Source: Salaquimonas sp.
GTDB taxonomy: Bacteria; Pseudomonadota; Alphaproteobacteria; Rhizobiales; Rhizobiaceae
Assembly: GCA_024639745.1 (NCBI GenBank)
Contig: JAHEHW010000090.1
Span: forward strand, 1-7,079
Direction: 5' to 3'
Length of the DNA: 7,079 bases
A model generated the notes under the pieces. That model did no database searches. It had not been told where the DNA came from and saw nothing but the letters and a program-made list of their open reading frames with translations. The translations under genes were made by a program, and so were the position numbers. Positions 5,336 through 7,079 of this stretch are shown here, piece after piece (the stretch's first letter is position 1; each line of letters starts with the position of its first letter).

Positions 5336-7079
5336 AAAGCCTTCCGCAGTGTCAGAATCGCCCTCGCCGTGACAGTTCTTGTGATCGCTCCAAATCTTAC
5401 CTTTGCCAGCGATTGGGAATACGGCGGCACTCTCTTTGGAGACCTGAAATACGGCAAGGATTTTCCTCACTACGAGCATGTCGATCCGGAAGCGCCCATC
5501 GGCGGGCGCTTCAATCAATCGGTCAGAGGCAGTTTCGATTCTTTCAACCCATTCATCGTTCGCGGACGTCCGGCAGCCGGCCTGACTGCAGGCGGCGGCC
5601 TGCTTTATGACACGTTGTTCGATCAATCGATCGATCAGCCGAGCGCTTCCTACGGACTGGTCGCTGAGGCATTCCGGCATCCGGATGATTATTCGTCGGC
5701 TACTTTCCGGATCAATCCAAAGGCGCGTTGGCACGATGGCGAGCCGATCACACCTGAAGACGTAATCTGGTCTCTCCAAGTGCTGAAGGAGAACCAGCCG
5801 CTTTACAACAATTACTACCACAATGTGGAACGGGCGGAGAAAACCGGCGAAGACGAGGTGACCTTTTATTTCGACGTCACCGGCAACCGGGAACTTCCGC
5901 ATATCATGGGCGATCTGCCTATTTTACCGAAACACTGGTGGGAAGGCTCAGATGCAAACGGAAATCCGCGTAATTTTGCCGAACCGCTCAATGAGCCTCC
6001 GCTAGGCTCCGGTCCCTACCGCATCAAGGAATTCGAACTGGGCGATTTCATCACTTGGGAACGAGTCGATGATTACTGGGGCCGCGATCTTGGCGTTCGC
6101 AAGGGCCGTTATAATTTCGGAGAAATCCGGTATACCTATTTCGTCGATGATAACGCCATCTGGGAAGCCTTCAAGAAGGGCGGCATCGAGGATATCCGCC
6201 AGGAAAACCGCTCGCAGCGCTGGGCCACCGAATACACTTTCGATGCTGTAAAAAAGGGCGAGGTGCTGCGCAAGGAATTTCCAACCGACGGCTCGGAAGT
6301 ATATCAGGGCTTCTTCATCAATACCCGGCTCGACAAGTTCAAGAACCCGAAACTGCGCCAAGCGCTGCTGCTTCTATTCGATTTCCATTTCATGAATGAG
6401 AACCTGTTTTACAGTCTGTACACTCGAACCGACAGCTATTTCGAAGGCGGCGAACTTCAGTCAACCGGCCTACCGGAAGGGCGCGAACTGGAAATTCTGG
6501 AAGAATACAGGGGACGTATCGACGAGCGCGTTTTCACCGAGGTCTTCACCTTGCCTGGCTATGAAAACAAGCAGGCTGCGCGCAAGACCCAACGAGAGGC
6601 TTTTCGATTGCTGAAGGAAGCCGGCTACCAGTTCCGCGGCGGACAGATGTTCGATCCCGACGGAAAGCCTTTCACCATAGAGTTCCTCGGCAATAGCCCG
6701 ACCGACGAACGCATCACCCTGCCCTATATCGAAAATCTTAAACTGCTTGGGGTCAATGCCAATTTGCGGGTTGTCGATACCGCACAGTACAAGAACCGTC
6801 TGGACAATTTCGATTTCGAAATCACCATGGGCCTGATGCGACAGTCGCTTTCGCCCGGTAACGAACAGCGGCAATATTGGTCAAGCGCGGCGGCAAACCA
6901 GCCGGGATCGCGCAATTATGCCGGGATATCCGACCCGGTCATCGACGATCTGGTGGAGCGGATCATTCTGGCTCATGACCGTGACGAACTGGTTGCCCTT
7001 ACTAGGGCTGTGGACAGGATCCTGCTCTGGGGCTTCTACTCCATTCCGCATTGGCACAATCCGGATCAATGGTACGCGT
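5333..7079 (+). CDS. Periplasmic substrate-binding protein, family 5, YejA-like peptide ABC transporter (3' end beyond the window)
   Basis: It captures oligopeptides or related ligands in the periplasm for an ABC importer. 582 codons are visible from TTG 5333, near the family's usual length of about 600, so only a short C-terminal piece is missing. Residues 1-25 form a Sec signal peptide: basic KAFRSVR, a hydrophobic core, then cleavage probably after TFA with SDWEYGG starting the mature protein. Family 5 and YejA-like marks are DPEAPIGGRFN (51-61), RWHDGEPITPEDV (132-144), GNRELPH, LPKHWWEG (198-205), PPLGSGPYR (222-230), ERVDDYWG (243-250) and a late GSRNYAGISDP. YejA proteins are linked to microcin C and peptide uptake; this ligand is unknown, and rhizobia often carry two such paralogues in tandem before yejBEF. 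No permease or ATPase gene is visible here; they probably follow. Long antisense ORFs across it are shadows. Confidence 0.92.
   Translation, partial: MKAFRSVRIALAVTVLVIAPNLTFASDWEYGGTLFGDLKYGKDFPHYEHVDPEAPIGGRFNQSVRGSFDSFNPFIVRGRPAAGLTAGGGLLYDTLFDQSIDQPSASYGLVAEAFRHPDDYSSATFRINPKARWHDGEPITPEDVIWSLQVLKENQPLYNNYYHNVERAEKTGEDEVTFYFDVTGNRELPHIMGDLPILPKHWWEGSDANGNPRNFAEPLNEPPLGSGPYRIKEFELGDFITWERVDDYWGRDLGVRKGRYNFGEIRYTYFVDDNAIWEAFKKGGIEDIRQENRSQRWATEYTFDAVKKGEVLRKEFPTDGSEVYQGFFINTRLDKFKNPKLRQALLLLFDFHFMNENLFYSLYTRTDSYFEGGELQSTGLPEGRELEILEEYRGRIDERVFTEVFTLPGYENKQAARKTQREAFRLLKEAGYQFRGGQMFDPDGKPFTIEFLGNSPTDERITLPYIENLKLLGVNANLRVVDTAQYKNRLDNFDFEITMGLMRQSLSPGNEQRQYWSSAAANQPGSRNYAGISDPVIDDLVERIILAHDRDELVALTRAVDRILLWGFYSIPHWHNPDQWYA

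Noticed and set aside
5297..5902. 201-codon minus-strand ORF
   Set aside because: It is antisense to the signal peptide and N-terminal domain of the transporter protein; long only because the sense codon pattern avoids stops. The antisense ORFs at 6002-6361 and 6470-6874 fall for the same reason.

Overview
The window looks like core chromosome of an alphaproteobacterium of the order Hyphomicrobiales (Rhizobiales). The protein signatures point there: a DnaX that keeps only one cysteine where the zinc module normally sits, a prephenate dehydratase with KLESYQ in its ACT domain, a KdsB with NLQGDLP, and a CycM-type membrane-anchored cytochrome c. Gene order and mid-range GC also fit. No genus can be assigned from sequence alone.

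Layout. Positions 1-1137 (minus) hold the N-terminal 379 codons of dnaX, cut by the left edge. Just upstream of it on the same strand is ffs, the small SRP RNA (about 1276-1373), with its own promoter. Divergent from these is a plus-strand pair, a HIT-family hydrolase gene (1448-1861) and nudC (1862-2800), whose stop and start codons abut. Converging on nudC is the minus-strand pair kdsB (3681-4412) then pheA (2812-3654). A 181-bp divergent spacer with a 10-bp direct repeat separates kdsB from plus-strand cycM (4594-5145), which ends at a textbook intrinsic terminator (5162-5186). A 146-bp leader follows, then a YejA-like family 5 substrate-binding protein of a peptide-type ABC transporter (5333 to the right edge, open).

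How the genes work together. Most are independent housekeeping functions: DNA replication (dnaX), co-translational membrane targeting (ffs), nucleotide or NAD pyrophosphate hydrolysis (HIT and NudC, probably co-expressed), CMP-Kdo supply for lipopolysaccharide and phenylalanine synthesis (kdsB-pheA), electron transfer at the periplasmic face of the membrane (cycM), and oligopeptide uptake (the transporter, whose permease and ATPase genes probably lie to the right).

I found no mobile element, CRISPR array, tRNA or phage gene, and no evidence of a previously undescribed system. The points most worth a second look are the HIT-NudC pairing with a Gln-substituted HIT motif, the repeat in the kdsB-cycM spacer, and the start-codon choices for pheA and the transporter gene.
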